DNA from: Streptomyces sp. 1222.5
GTDB taxonomy: Bacteria; Actinomycetota; Actinomycetes; Streptomycetales; Streptomycetaceae
Length of the DNA stretch: 64,000 nt
Direction of reading: 5' to 3'
Assembly: GCF_900105245.1 (NCBI RefSeq)
Contig: NZ_FNSZ01000001.1
Span: forward strand, 3,472,001-3,536,000
The translations under genes were made by a program, and so were the position numbers. A model generated the notes under the pieces. It was not told the origin of the DNA. It ran no database searches and was given only the letters and a program-made list of their open reading frames with translations. Shown here piece by piece: positions 18,948 to 27,611 of the stretch (positions are counted from its first letter, which is position 1; the number at the start of each line of letters is the position of its first letter).

Positions 18948-20420
18948 TTACTCGACCCGCCGCAGCGCGTCCGCCGGACGGAGCCGCGAGGCCCGCCACC
19001 CGCCGAACGCGCCGGCGACGAGTCCGCCCGCCACCGCGAGGCCCACCGCGAGGACGATCGTCGTCAGGCTCACCGGTGCGGTGAGAGCCACCTCCAGGGT
19101 CTTCGCCGCCTGACGGCCCGGCCCGCCGAAGCCACCGCCGCCACCGGGGTCGCCGAAGCCGCCACCACTCCCGCCGCCCGTGCCGCCACCCAGCTGGGCC
19201 TGGAGCGTGGGGCTGACGGCCGTGACGGCGTAGGCGCCCGCGAGGCCGAGCGCGATGCCGAGGGCGCCGCCGACCAGGCCGTTGACGACGGCCTCGCCGA
19301 CCACCTGCCGGGTCACCCGGCCCGACTTCCAGCCGAGGGCCTTGAGGGTGCCGAACTCACGCACCCGTCGGGAGACCGCCGAGGAGGTGAGCAGGCCCGC
19401 GACCAGGAACGCGGCCACGAGCACCGCGACGGACAGCCACTTGCCGACCTTGGTGGCCAGTGACGAGGCGGTGGAGAGGGAGCCGGAGACGGTCTTGGCG
19501 AGGTCGGAGGAAGTGGTGACCGTCGTGCCCGAGACGTTCTTCTGGATGGCGCCCTTGACCGTGTCGATCTGCTGCGAGTCGGCCGCCTTGACGTAGATCG
19601 TGGTGACCTTGTTCTTCTGGCCCGCGAGGGTCTGCGCCCGCTGGAGCGGTATGTAGATGTTGGCCGCCGAGTCGCCGCTCGTCGCGGTGGCGATGCCGAT
19701 CACCTTGAACTCGGTGCCCTTGACGGTGACCGTGGAACCGACCTTGTACTTCTTCTCCTTGGCGTACGCCGAGTCGGCCACGGCCACCTTGGCGTTCGTC
19801 TCGCCGGACGTGAAGGTACGGCCGCTGCTGATCTTCGAGGAGGTCAGCGGGCCGAGGGCGGTCCTGGTGACGTCCGTGCCGAAGACCGTGTACTGGTTGA
19901 TGTCGAAGTCGGCCCCGCCGCCGCGCACTTCACCCTGCGGCTGTCCGCCGGCGCCCCCGGGACCGCCCTGCCGGTCACCGCCGTCGCCGTTCTGCTGGAA
20001 CTGGCCGCGGGTGAACTGGCCGCTGACCTTCACGACGTTGAGGCTCAGCCCGCCCACCGCGCTCGACACGCCCTTCTGCCCGGCCACCTCGGCGACCGTC
20101 GAGGAGGCCAGCGTGGTGAAGCCCTGGACCACGACCCGGTCGCTGCTCTGCTTCGAGTCCTCGTCGCCGTCGTTCCGCGCGTCGAACTGGAACCGCGGGC
20201 GCTGCGAGCCGCCGGCCGTCGGCGTCGCCGCCTTGGTGACCGTCATGTCCGTACCCAGGCCGTACAGCGACTGGAGAACCTTGTCCTGGGCCTTCCCCAT
20301 GCCGTTGGACACGGAGTTGACCACGATGACCAGGGCGATGCCCAGCGCGAGCCCGGAGGCGACGACGAGGGCCGCCTTTCTGCGGCGGCGCAGTTCGCGC
20401 CTCAGGTAGGTGAAGAACAT
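18948..20420 (-). CDS. ABC transporter permease (FtsX/MacB type)
   Basis: The 490-residue membrane protein has an N-terminal transmembrane helix (about 20-38, ALVVASGLALGIALVIVVNS), a large extracytoplasmic MacB-like periplasmic core region about 45-330, and three C-terminal helices (about 338-358, 385-405 and 448-472). The core has a low-complexity Gly/Gln-rich insert near 145-165 (GDGGDRQGGPGGAGGQPQGE), and another Gly-rich loop (about 418-440) precedes the last helix. It forms a transporter with the ATPase gene immediately downstream. Export of a peptide, lipid or drug is possible; nothing in the sequence identifies the substrate. There is no adjacent two-component system. Confidence 0.93.
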   Translation of the reverse strand: MFFTYLRRELRRRRKAALVVASGLALGIALVIVVNSVSNGMGKAQDKVLQSLYGLGTDMTVTKAATPTAGGSQRPRFQFDARNDGDEDSKQSSDRVVVQGFTTLASSTVAEVAGQKGVSSAVGGLSLNVVKVSGQFTRGQFQQNGDGGDRQGGPGGAGGQPQGEVRGGGADFDINQYTVFGTDVTRTALGPLTSSKISSGRTFTSGETNAKVAVADSAYAKEKKYKVGSTVTVKGTEFKVIGIATATSGDSAANIYIPLQRAQTLAGQKNKVTTIYVKAADSQQIDTVKGAIQKNVSGTTVTTSSDLAKTVSGSLSTASSLATKVGKWLSVAVLVAAFLVAGLLTSSAVSRRVREFGTLKALGWKSGRVTRQVVGEAVVNGLVGGALGIALGLAGAYAVTAVSPTLQAQLGGGTGGGSGGGFGDPGGGGGFGGPGRQAAKTLEVALTAPVSLTTIVLAVGLAVAGGLVAGAFGGWRASRLRPADALRRVE

Positions 20421-20528
20421 GGCCGAAAGCTAGGGACGGCCCGTGATGACACCATAAGGCCCGCATAAAAGAAGCATGAGAAGGCTGCGCCCGCGGCCCC
20501 GGCGGGGCTGTGATCGGGCCCGGAAACA

Positions 20529-20556
20529 CCGATGCCGCCCCTGGGGGCGGCATCGG
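20529..20556. terminator. Hairpin after the L,D-transpeptidase gene
   Basis: CCGATGCCGCCCC (20529-20541) pairs perfectly with GGGGCGGCATCGG (20544-20556) over a 2-base loop. It lies 21 bp past the stop of the minus-strand transpeptidase gene. Confidence 0.85.
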
Positions 20557-20577
20557 CGGATGTGGAGGGGGGCGGTG

Positions 20578-21825
20578 TCAGACCGCCGAACCGGCCTTCC
20601 ACTGCGCCCAGTCCATGTTCCAGCCGTTGAGGCCGTTGTCCGGGGAGACGGTCTTGTCGCCGGTGTGCCGGATGACCACCACGTCACCGATCAGGGAGTG
20701 GTCGTAGACCCACGCGGCGGGCGTGCTGGAGTCCTTCGCGCCCTTGGTGTCGGACAGGCCGACGCAGCCGTGGCTGGTGTTGACGCTGCCGAAGATGGAC
20801 TTCGCGCCCCAGTAGTTGCCGTGCAGGAAGGTGCCGGAGTTGGTCAGCCGGATGGCGTGCGGCACGTCCTTGATGTCGTACTCGCCCTTGCCGTCGTCGT
20901 CGGTGAAGCCCACGGTCGCGCCGTTCATGCGCGTCTGCTTGAACTTCTCGGACATCACCATGATGCCCGCGTACGTCTTGTTCTCCGGCGAACCGGCGGA
21001 GATCGGGATGGTCTTGACGACCTTTCCGTCCTGCGTGACCTTCATCTGCTTGGTCTGCGCGTCGACGTAGGACACCTGGTTGCGGCCTATGTGGAAGGTG
21101 ACCGTCTTCTGCTGCACGCCGTAGACGCCGTTCGCACCCTGGACGCCGTCGAGGTCGAGCTTCAGCGTGACGGTGGAGTTCTCCTTCCAGTAGGTCTCCG
21201 GACGGAAGTCGAGGCGGTTGGCGTTGAACCAGTGCCCCACGACCTCCTGACCGCTGCTGGAGGAGACCGTGACGCCCTTCTGGACGGCGGCCTTGTTGGT
21301 GATGGCCTTGTCGAAGTTGATCGACACCGGCATGCCCACGCCGACGGTGGTCCCGTTGTCCGGCGTGAAGTTGCCTATGAAGCTGTTGGCGGGCGAGACC
21401 GTGGTGAAGGACGCGTTCTCGTGCGCGACGCGGCCCTCGGAGTCCTTGGCCTCCGCGGCCAGCTTGTAGGTGGTCGAGCGCTGCAGCTGGACGCTCGGCT
21501 TCCAGCTCTTCCTGTCGGCGGACAGCGCGCCGGAGACGGGCTTGCCGTCCTCGGTGGTCATGGACACATCGGTGAGGGTGCCCTTGGCAACCTTGACGCC
21601 GGCCGAGTTGTTGATGGAGGCGTTGTTCGAGCCGTCCTTGGGCGTGATCGTGATCTGAGCCTCGGACGACTTCTTGGCCGCCGCCTCGTCGGCCTTCGCC
21701 TGCGAGGTGTCACCGCCGTCGGACGCCTTGGCATCACCGCCGCCGGAACAGCCCGTGAGCACGAGCACACCACCGAGCAGTGCGGACGCGACCGTCAGGC
21801 CCTTGCGCCGCTTACTGTCCGTCAT
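20578..21825 (-). CDS. L,D-transpeptidase lipoprotein with Ig-like domains (YkuD catalytic domain)
   Basis: This extracytoplasmic enzyme would form 3-3 peptidoglycan crosslinks. The 415-residue protein begins with a lipoprotein signal peptide ending at the lipobox VLTGC (Cys near residue 26), followed by an Asp/Ala/Lys-rich linker, two Ig-like domains (about 55-245) and a YkuD domain (about 260-400) with HGNYWGAKSIFGSVNTSHGC and HGCVGLSDTKGAKD carrying the catalytic His and Cys. This architecture matches mycobacterial LdtMt2-type enzymes. ATG 21825 is chosen because GGAGAAG lies at the right distance; the ATG at 21840 overlaps that site. Confidence 0.94.
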   Translation of the reverse strand: MTDSKRRKGLTVASALLGGVLVLTGCSGGGDAKASDGGDTSQAKADEAAAKKSSEAQITITPKDGSNNASINNSAGVKVAKGTLTDVSMTTEDGKPVSGALSADRKSWKPSVQLQRSTTYKLAAEAKDSEGRVAHENASFTTVSPANSFIGNFTPDNGTTVGVGMPVSINFDKAITNKAAVQKGVTVSSSSGQEVVGHWFNANRLDFRPETYWKENSTVTLKLDLDGVQGANGVYGVQQKTVTFHIGRNQVSYVDAQTKQMKVTQDGKVVKTIPISAGSPENKTYAGIMVMSEKFKQTRMNGATVGFTDDDGKGEYDIKDVPHAIRLTNSGTFLHGNYWGAKSIFGSVNTSHGCVGLSDTKGAKDSSTPAAWVYDHSLIGDVVVIRHTGDKTVSPDNGLNGWNMDWAQWKAGSAV

Positions 21826-21995
21826 CACACGCTTCTCCATCGTTGCCGAAACCGCAAAAACCCCGAGCCCCCGTGAGAACCCTCAAGCGTACGGACGCTT
21901 CGTCCCCTTTCACGCGGATCGCGCGTGTGTGACGCACCACGTCCGCCGCGGCGGGGTGGTGCGGAAGCCGTCCGTGCGCCCCCTGAGACGACAGA

Positions 21996-22023
21996 ACCCC
22001 GGACGGCGGTTGCCGTCCGGGGT
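21996..22023. terminator. Hairpin after the acidic hypothetical gene
   Basis: ACCCCGGACGGC (21996-22007) pairs perfectly with GCCGTCCGGGGT (22012-22023) over a GGTT loop, 20 bp beyond the stop of the minus-strand gene at 22043. Confidence 0.82.
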
Positions 22024-22042
22024 CACGGGTGCCCCGGGACGT

Positions 22043-22384
22043 TCAGCCGATGCCGTCCTCGTCGTCGTCCTCCCCATCATCCCCGTCCGGGTCCCAGTCC
22101 GACGAGTCAGGGTCGAACTCGATCCGTTCGCAGGACCACGAGGCCTGCTGGAGTTCCACTCCAGGCACTTCACTGACCAGGTCGAACGGGTCCACGAGGT
22201 AGGCGAGGGCCTCCGCGGTGTCTTCCGTCACAGCGCTCTCGGCCTGGGCCCGTTCCCCGGGCGGCAGTTCCGGATCGGCGGCCAGCCTGCGCAGTGCGGC
22301 CTTGGAGATCTCGTCCTCGTCCTGCACCTCGAGGACCAGATCCACGCGAAGCCGTACAAAACGTGATGTCTCTTCAGCGCTCAT
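22043..22384 (-). CDS. Conserved acidic hypothetical protein
   Basis: The 113-residue protein is strongly acidic, ending in SDWDPDGDDGEDDDEDGIG. The N-terminal half, FVRLRVDLVLEVQDEDEISK, is amphipathic and predicted to be cytosolic. I recognise the family only as a conserved Streptomyces hypothetical. ATG 22384 is chosen because conserved-looking sequence starts there; the open frame extends further but runs into the divergent gene's promoter. The regions on both sides suggest a single-gene transcript. Confidence 0.75.
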   Translation of the reverse strand: MSAEETSRFVRLRVDLVLEVQDEDEISKAALRRLAADPELPPGERAQAESAVTEDTAEALAYLVDPFDLVSEVPGVELQQASWSCERIEFDPDSSDWDPDGDDGEDDDEDGIG

Positions 22385-22493
22385 GCCGCGAGCGTACGAC
22401 CGAAACCTCCTGTGACTTTCCCGTGACCCGCGACTTTCACTAACATCGCCCCACCCGGCCAATTCACCAGCGTCACAAGGGGATCGATATTCC

Positions 22494-22841
22494 GTGTCAT
22501 CCGCTCGCCGTCCGCTGCTGACCGCCACCGCCGCGGGCACCCTGCTCTGCGCGCTGTGGTTCGTCCCGTCCGCGAACGCGTCGCAGGACTCCTCGGCGAG
22601 AGGGGCGACGACGCAGTCCGTCACGGACTATGCCGCGATCCCGGTCACCCAGCAGGCCAGGGCGGTCTCCGCCGCGAGTACCGGCAGCGGGCAGGAGACC
22701 CAGGAGACGGCGGACGGCACCGAACTCGCCGACACGGGAAGCCCGGACACCACGCCGTACGTCGTCGGCGGGACCCTCTTCCTCTCCGTGGGCGCCGGCT
22801 TCGTCGTCTATTCGGTGCGCCGCGAACGCCTGGGCTTTTAA
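22494..22841 (+). CDS. Small LAxTG-anchored surface protein (class E sortase substrate)
   Basis: The 115-residue protein has a signal peptide (1 to about 30, ending SANAS), a Gln/Thr/Ser/Ala-rich central segment, then LADTG near residue 80, a hydrophobic helix (YVVGGTLFLSVGAGFVVYSV) and a basic tail VRRERLGF. LAxTG is the motif used by Streptomyces class E sortases. No sortase gene is in this window. The start is GTG 22494, with AAGGGGAT 9-14 bp upstream. The mature chain would be only about 50 residues, so it may be a structural wall peptide rather than an enzyme. Confidence 0.85.
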   Translation: MSSARRPLLTATAAGTLLCALWFVPSANASQDSSARGATTQSVTDYAAIPVTQQARAVSAASTGSGQETQETADGTELADTGSPDTTPYVVGGTLFLSVGAGFVVYSVRRERLGF

Positions 22842-22847
22842 TCTCCC

Positions 22848-22877
22848 TTGACGAACCTTTGACAGTGCACACATAGT
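22848..22877 (+). promoter_or_regulatory. Likely promoter giving a leaderless lipoprotein transcript
   Basis: TTGACG (22848-22853) and CATAGT (22872-22877) are 18 bp apart. Transcription about 7 bp after the -10 would begin at the ATG at 22884, and no ribosome-binding site precedes that codon. A second TTGACA sits at 22859-22864 but is too close to this -10. Confidence 0.55.
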
Positions 22878-22883
22878 GCGCGC

Positions 22884-23669
22884 ATGAAGAGATCATCGGG
22901 CGTGCGACTGTGCGCCACGGCGGCTGTGGGGGCACTGTCGCTCGCCCTTGTCACGGGCTGTTCCGACGAGGGGTCGAAGGGTGCCGGGGGCGCCGGCGGT
23001 ACGGACGGCAAGCCGGCCGCGAGGGCCTTGGGCACCGCGGAGTTGAAGAAGCTGATCGTCGCCGGGGGCGAGGTTCCCGGCTACAAGGTCGGGGCCGTGC
23101 CGGCCACCCGCGCGAAGCCGATCACCACGGACAGCGCCGAGTGCCGTCCGCTGGCGCGCGTGCTGTCCGGGCTCCCGCCGGCCGAGGCTGCGGCGCAGAC
23201 CGACCGCCTCGCCACGCAGGAACGGAAGAAGGACCCCACGGACGACGCGACGTCACTGGACGACATGGCCGACGGCAAGTTCGAGGACGCCATCAAGAAG
23301 TCCATGGACCTGGACGTCACCACGGTCAACCTGTCCTCGTACGACGGGGACGGCGCCGCGAAGGCCCTCGAGTCGGTCTCCGCCGCGGTGCGGGCCTGCG
23401 CGGGCGGCTTCGCCGGCAAGCAGTCGGGCACCGGGATGAAGTTCACCGAGGTCGCGGAGTCCAAGGCCGCGGCCGCGGGCGACGAGTCGGTGGCGTTCGA
23501 GGCGATCAGCGAGATGGACGGGGACTCGGCGCCCGTCTACGGCGAGGTCGTCCGGCACGGGAACACCCTGGCCTCGTACTACACGGTGAACATCGGCGCG
23601 ATGATGGCCAAGAAGGCGTACTCGGTGTCGCCCGAGGTCGTCAAGGCGCAGTCGGCCAAGCTGAAGTGA
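22884..23669 (+). CDS. Secreted lipoprotein of unknown function
   Basis: This 261-residue protein has a lipoprotein signal peptide with lipobox LVTGC (Cys near residue 26) and a Gly/Ala-rich linker (SDEGSKGAGGAGGTDGK). The folded part (about 45-258) begins ALGTAELKKLIVAGGEVPGY and contains one later Cys pair (ECRPLARVL and VRACAGGFAG). This pattern occurs in Streptomyces extracellular lipoproteins of unknown role; no enzyme motif is visible. The gene appears to be transcribed without a leader. Confidence 0.85.
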   Translation: MKRSSGVRLCATAAVGALSLALVTGCSDEGSKGAGGAGGTDGKPAARALGTAELKKLIVAGGEVPGYKVGAVPATRAKPITTDSAECRPLARVLSGLPPAEAAAQTDRLATQERKKDPTDDATSLDDMADGKFEDAIKKSMDLDVTTVNLSSYDGDGAAKALESVSAAVRACAGGFAGKQSGTGMKFTEVAESKAAAAGDESVAFEAISEMDGDSAPVYGEVVRHGNTLASYYTVNIGAMMAKKAYSVSPEVVKAQSAKLK

Positions 23670-23682
23670 CGCCCTGACGGAA

Positions 23683-23712
23683 GAGGGGCCCCGCCGGACG
23701 GCGGGGCCCCTC
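23683..23712. terminator. Bidirectional hairpin between the lipoprotein gene and hutH
   Basis: GAGGGGCCCCGCC (23683-23695) pairs perfectly with GGCGGGGCCCCTC (23700-23712) over a GGAC loop, lying between convergent stop codons. Confidence 0.87.
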
Positions 23713-23727
23713 ACTCGTTCCGCGGTC

Positions 23728-25272
23728 CTACCGGAGCGGTCCGGTGACCGTCTCCACGGCCGCCACGAGCCCGCCGCCGCGCACGAACGCGTCGGCCGCG
23801 GCCAGGTCGGGCGCCAGGAAACGGTCGGGGCCGGGGCCCTCGACACCGGCGGCCCGGACGGCCGCGATGGCGGCCTGCGAGGCGGGCGCCGGGGTGAGGC
23901 CCTCGCGCAGCTCGATGGCGCGGGTGGCCGCGTACAGCTCGACGGCGATGATCCGGGCCAGGTTGCCGACGGCGGTGCGCAGCTTGCGCGCGGCCGACCA
24001 GCCCATGGACACGTGGTCCTCCTGCATGGCGGAGGACGGGATGGAGTCCGCGGAGGCCGGTACGGCGAGCCGCTTCATCTCGCTGACCAGCGCGGCCTGC
24101 GTGTACTGGGCGATCATCAGGCCGGAGTCGACGCCGGCGTCGTCCGCGAGGAACGGCGGCAGTCCGTGGCTGCGGTTCTTGTCGAGCAGCCGGTCGGTGC
24201 GGCGCTCGGCGATGGAGCCGAGGTCGGCGGCGGCGATGGCGACGAAGTCCAGGACGTAGGCCACGGGGGCGCCGTGGAAGTTGCCGTTGGACTCCACACG
24301 TCCGTCGGGCAGCACGACGGGGTTGTCGACGGCGGAAGCGAGCTCGCGCTCGGCGACCAGCCGGGCGTAGGCCAGGGTGTCCCGTCCGGCGCCGGCGACC
24401 TGCGGGGCGCAGCGCACCGAGTAGGCGTCCTGGACGCGCGGCGCGTCGTCCTGGTGGTGTCCGGTGAGGCCGGAGCCCTCGAGCACGGCCAGCATGTTGG
24501 CGGCGGAGGCGCCCTGGCCGGGGTGCGGGCGGATGGCGTGCAGCTCGGGGGCGAGCACCCTGTCCGTGCCGAGCAGCGCCTCCATGCTGAGGGCGGCGGT
24601 GACGTCGGCGGACTTGTACAGCATGTCCAGGTCGGCGAGGGCCATGATCAGCATGCCGAGCATGCCGTCGGTGCCGTTGAGGAGGGCCAGGCCCTCCTTC
24701 TCGCGCAGCTCGACGGGCTGGATGCCGTGCTCGGCGAGCAGCTCGCCGGCGGGCCGTACGACGCCGTCGGGGCCCTCGGCGTCGCCCTCGCCCATGAGCG
24801 TGAGGGCGCAGTGGGACAGCGGGGCCAGGTCGCCGGAGCAGCCGAGGGAGCCGTACTCGTGGACGACCGGGGTGATCCCGGCGTTCAGCACGTCGGCCAT
24901 GGTCTGCGCGACCTCGGGCCGGACGCCGGTGTGGCCGGAGCAGACGGTCTTGAGCCGGAGGAACATCAGGGCGCGTACGACCTCGCGCTCCACCCGCGGC
25001 CCCATGCCGGCGGCGTGCGAGCGGACGATGTTGCGCTGCAGCTGGGCGCGCAGTTCCTGGCTGATGTGCCGGGTCGCCAGGGCTCCGAAGCCGGTGGAGA
25101 CGCCGTAGACCGGCTCCGGCTTGGCCGCCAGGGCGTCCACGATCTCCCGGGCCGCCGCGAGGGCCGCCACCGCCTCCGCCGACAGCTCGATGCGGGCACC
25201 GCCGCGCGCCACGGCGAGAACGTCGGACGCCGTGACACCGGACGTCCCCACCACCACAGTGTGCATATCCAT
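23728..25272 (-). CDS. hutH: Histidine ammonia-lyase
   Basis: HutH deaminates L-histidine to urocanate, the first step of histidine catabolism. The 514-residue length matches the family. The electrophilic MIO cofactor forms from three residues, here Cys145-Ser146-Gly147 in YGSLGCSGDLAPLSH; most lyases have Ala-Ser-Gly. The active-site Tyr is in PVYGVSTGFGAL near residue 56. Other family markers are LALLNGTDGMLG, QDAYSVRCAPQV, and GNFHGAPVAYVLD. ATG 25272 is preferred; ATG 25290 and 25266 are alternatives, none with a clear ribosome-binding site. No other hut genes are adjacent. Confidence 0.96.
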   Translation of the reverse strand: MDMHTVVVGTSGVTASDVLAVARGGARIELSAEAVAALAAAREIVDALAAKPEPVYGVSTGFGALATRHISQELRAQLQRNIVRSHAAGMGPRVEREVVRALMFLRLKTVCSGHTGVRPEVAQTMADVLNAGITPVVHEYGSLGCSGDLAPLSHCALTLMGEGDAEGPDGVVRPAGELLAEHGIQPVELREKEGLALLNGTDGMLGMLIMALADLDMLYKSADVTAALSMEALLGTDRVLAPELHAIRPHPGQGASAANMLAVLEGSGLTGHHQDDAPRVQDAYSVRCAPQVAGAGRDTLAYARLVAERELASAVDNPVVLPDGRVESNGNFHGAPVAYVLDFVAIAAADLGSIAERRTDRLLDKNRSHGLPPFLADDAGVDSGLMIAQYTQAALVSEMKRLAVPASADSIPSSAMQEDHVSMGWSAARKLRTAVGNLARIIAVELYAATRAIELREGLTPAPASQAAIAAVRAAGVEGPGPDRFLAPDLAAADAFVRGGGLVAAVETVTGPLR

Positions 25273-25354
25273 ATTCAGGAGCGTACGCATTGAATGCGGC
25301 GATGTCACTAGTGGAGTAGGGGGGTGACCCTTACCGTTCGGTGTGGGCTTCGCC

Positions 25355-26497
25355 TCACGGCCGGCGCCCGCGGAACCGGCGCCGCTCGGCGTGCGAGGGC
25401 GGGGGTTCGTCGGCCAGTCGTACCACGGGATCGTCCGGGCCCTCGCGGCCGGCCACCACCGGCCGGTCCGCGCGCACGGCCTTCGCCCGGTACTGCGCCG
25501 CGTCCGCGAGCCGGAACAGCCGCCGGGCGTCGTGCACCGGACCGATCGGGTCCTCGGTCGAGGCGACACCGCACGCGACCCCCTCGCCCGGCTCCAGGTC
25601 CCCGGCCCGGCGGCACAGCTCGTCCGCCGCCTTCACCATGTCGTCGGCGGGCGGGCCGACCGCGAGCAGGCAGAACTCGTCCCCGCCGAGCCGCGCGGCC
25701 AGCGCGCCCGGCACCATCGCCCCGCACAGCGAGAGGATCGAGCCGAAGCGCTCCAGCAGACGGTCGCCGACGGCGTGCCCGAGGGTGTCGTTGACCCGCT
25801 TCAGCCCGTTGAGGTCGCAGACGACGAGGCTGACGGTCACCCCCTCCGTCCGGTGCCGCTCCACGGCCTCCTCCAGGTGCACGTCCACGGCACGGCGGTT
25901 GGCGAGCCCGGTGAGGGAGTCGGTGAACGCGAGCCGGCGGGCCTCCTCGAGCCGCTCGGTCTGCGCGAGCCCGGCGGCGACGACCGCGGCCAGTACGGTC
26001 GCGAACTCGGCGTCGGCGGGCGCGAACACGGGCGCGCCGACCGGGCGGGCCACGTACAGCTCGCCCCAGGCCCTGCCGTGCAGCACGACGGGGGCGACCA
26101 CGCAGCAGCCGCGGCCCCTGCGGCGCAGGGCGGCGACCCGCTGGTGGAAGTAGCCGGGGGTGCCGGCGGCCGTCCCCTCGGCCGTCTCCACCCAGGCGTT
26201 GGGGCCCCGGCCGCCGGCCCACCGCTCGTGCAGGAACTCGGTGATCTCCGGGAACTGGTGCACCGGATAGGCCTCGACCTCCGGAAACTCCTCCTCGTCC
26301 GGACGGCGCACCCCCACGTTGACGAGGACCCGCAGCCGTCCGAGCTGCCGCTCCCACACCGACAGTGCGGCGAAGCTGCCGTCCAGCGCCCGGCAGGCGC
26401 CGAGGGCGGCGGCCTGCCACGACTCCCTCGGGGTGTGCGCCGCCGCCATCCCCTGGGCCAGCGTCACGACGGCGGCGAGCCGCTTGTCCTCACCCAT
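25355..26497 (-). CDS. GAF-GGDEF diguanylate cyclase
   Basis: The 380-residue cytosolic protein has a GAF-like sensor (about 15-180) and a GGDEF domain (about 185-350). The active-site motif is canonical (RLGGDEFCLLAVG, residues 271-275), as is the start of the domain (FTDSLTGLANRRAVD) and the substrate-contacting VVCDLNGLKRVNDTLGH. This predicts synthesis of cyclic di-GMP, which controls development in Streptomyces through BldD. The usual RxxD inhibitory site just before GGDEF is absent. The family resembles Streptomyces CdgE in layout, but I leave the symbol blank. A Pro/Arg-rich tail follows. Confidence 0.92.
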   Translation of the reverse strand: MGEDKRLAAVVTLAQGMAAAHTPRESWQAAALGACRALDGSFAALSVWERQLGRLRVLVNVGVRRPDEEEFPEVEAYPVHQFPEITEFLHERWAGGRGPNAWVETAEGTAAGTPGYFHQRVAALRRRGRGCCVVAPVVLHGRAWGELYVARPVGAPVFAPADAEFATVLAAVVAAGLAQTERLEEARRLAFTDSLTGLANRRAVDVHLEEAVERHRTEGVTVSLVVCDLNGLKRVNDTLGHAVGDRLLERFGSILSLCGAMVPGALAARLGGDEFCLLAVGPPADDMVKAADELCRRAGDLEPGEGVACGVASTEDPIGPVHDARRLFRLADAAQYRAKAVRADRPVVAGREGPDDPVVRLADEPPPSHAERRRFRGRRP

Positions 26498-26712
26498 TAC
26501 TCCAGGTTAGGGAGGAATGGGCCGATTCGGGATGCTGGTGCGGCGATCAGGTGGACCGACGGCCGTTTTCCCCGGGCAGCCGCATGAGGACGACCGAGCG
26601 GGGGTATCCGCACGCGCCGACCACGACCGCCGGCGACCACACGACCGCGGGCAGTCGGTCACGGGCCGCCGGGGCGGGCGGGCGCCCCGGTCATACGGTT
26701 CCCCCGCTGCCC

Positions 26713-26744
26713 GGTCACGCGGGCACGCGGGCACGCGAGCACGC
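26713..26744. repeat. Short 8-bp tandem repeat in a gene-free stretch
   Basis: Four consecutive 8-bp units (GGTCACGC, GGGCACGC twice, GAGCACGC) occupy 26713-26744. They lie within the gene-free stretch 26498-26806 between the GGDEF gene start and the enoyl-CoA hydratase stop. Apart from this and the likely GGDEF promoter in the first 100 bp, I see nothing in that stretch. Confidence 0.6.
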
Positions 26745-26806
26745 GCAGGGAAGCGGCTGCGGGCCCGGTCCGTTCCCCTCCGGCCACTGGAGCGCGCGCT
26801 ACTCGT

Positions 26807-27601
26807 CTACTCCCCCGGCCACTGGGGTGTGCGCTTCTCGTTGAAGGCCGCCACGCCCTCCGCGCGGTCGCCCGAGAACGCCACCGAGCGCCACGCCGCG
26901 TCCTCCACCTCGAGCCCGGCCCGCAGGTCCAGCCCGTGGCCCAGCCGCAGCGCCCGCTTGGCGGCCCGCAGGCCCACCGGCGAGTTCGCGGCGATCCGGG
27001 CACCCAGCGCCAGCGCCTCCTCGCGGTCCCGGCCCTCGTCCACCAGCTGGTCGACCAAGCCCAGCCCGGCCGCCTCCGCCGCCTCCAGCCGCCGCGCCGA
27101 GAAGATCAGCTCGGCCGCCCGCGCCGCACCCACCCGGCGCGGCAGCAGCTGCGTACCGCCACCGCCGGGGATCACGCCCACCGACACCTCCGGCAGCCCC
27201 ACGACGGCCGTACGGTCGGCCACGATCAGATCGCAGGACAGCGCGAGTTCGAAACCGCCGCCCAGCGCGAAGCCGTGGACCGCCGCGATCGTCGGCATCG
27301 GCAGCTCCAGCACCCCGGTGTACGCGCCGCGCGCGACCGGCCGCTGCCGGACGAGGTCGGCGTCGGTGAACGAGTTCCGCTCCTTCAGGTCGGCGCCGAC
27401 GCAGAACGCCCGCTCGTGGGAGGAGGCCAGGACGACCACGCGGGCGTCCCGGTCGGCCGCCAGCGCGGTGCACGCGGCCGCGATCGAGCGGGCCATCTCC
27501 GTCGAGACGGCGTTCATCGCCTTGGGCCGGTCCAGTACCAGCTCAGCGACGTGCCCGTGCCGCCGTACCAGCACGAACTCCCCGAACCGCTCCTCGCTCA
27601 T
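26807..27601 (-). CDS. Enoyl-CoA hydratase/isomerase family protein
   Basis: This crotonase-fold enzyme of 264 residues carries both catalytic glutamates: one in GFALGGGFELALSCDLIVA (near residue 118) and one in GLPEVSVGVIPGGGGTQ (near residue 138). The oxyanion-hole strand is AFCVGADLKER. Enoyl-CoA hydratases hydrate 2-enoyl-CoA in beta-oxidation and related acyl-CoA catabolism; the sequence does not reveal chain length. The nearby carboxylase genes suggest general acyl-CoA metabolism. Two GGTTAAC repeats lie just upstream of the start. Confidence 0.93.
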   Translation of the reverse strand: MSEERFGEFVLVRRHGHVAELVLDRPKAMNAVSTEMARSIAAACTALAADRDARVVVLASSHERAFCVGADLKERNSFTDADLVRQRPVARGAYTGVLELPMPTIAAVHGFALGGGFELALSCDLIVADRTAVVGLPEVSVGVIPGGGGTQLLPRRVGAARAAELIFSARRLEAAEAAGLGLVDQLVDEGRDREEALALGARIAANSPVGLRAAKRALRLGHGLDLRAGLEVEDAAWRSVAFSGDRAEGVAAFNEKRTPQWPGE

Positions 27602-27611
27602 GACACCCTCC

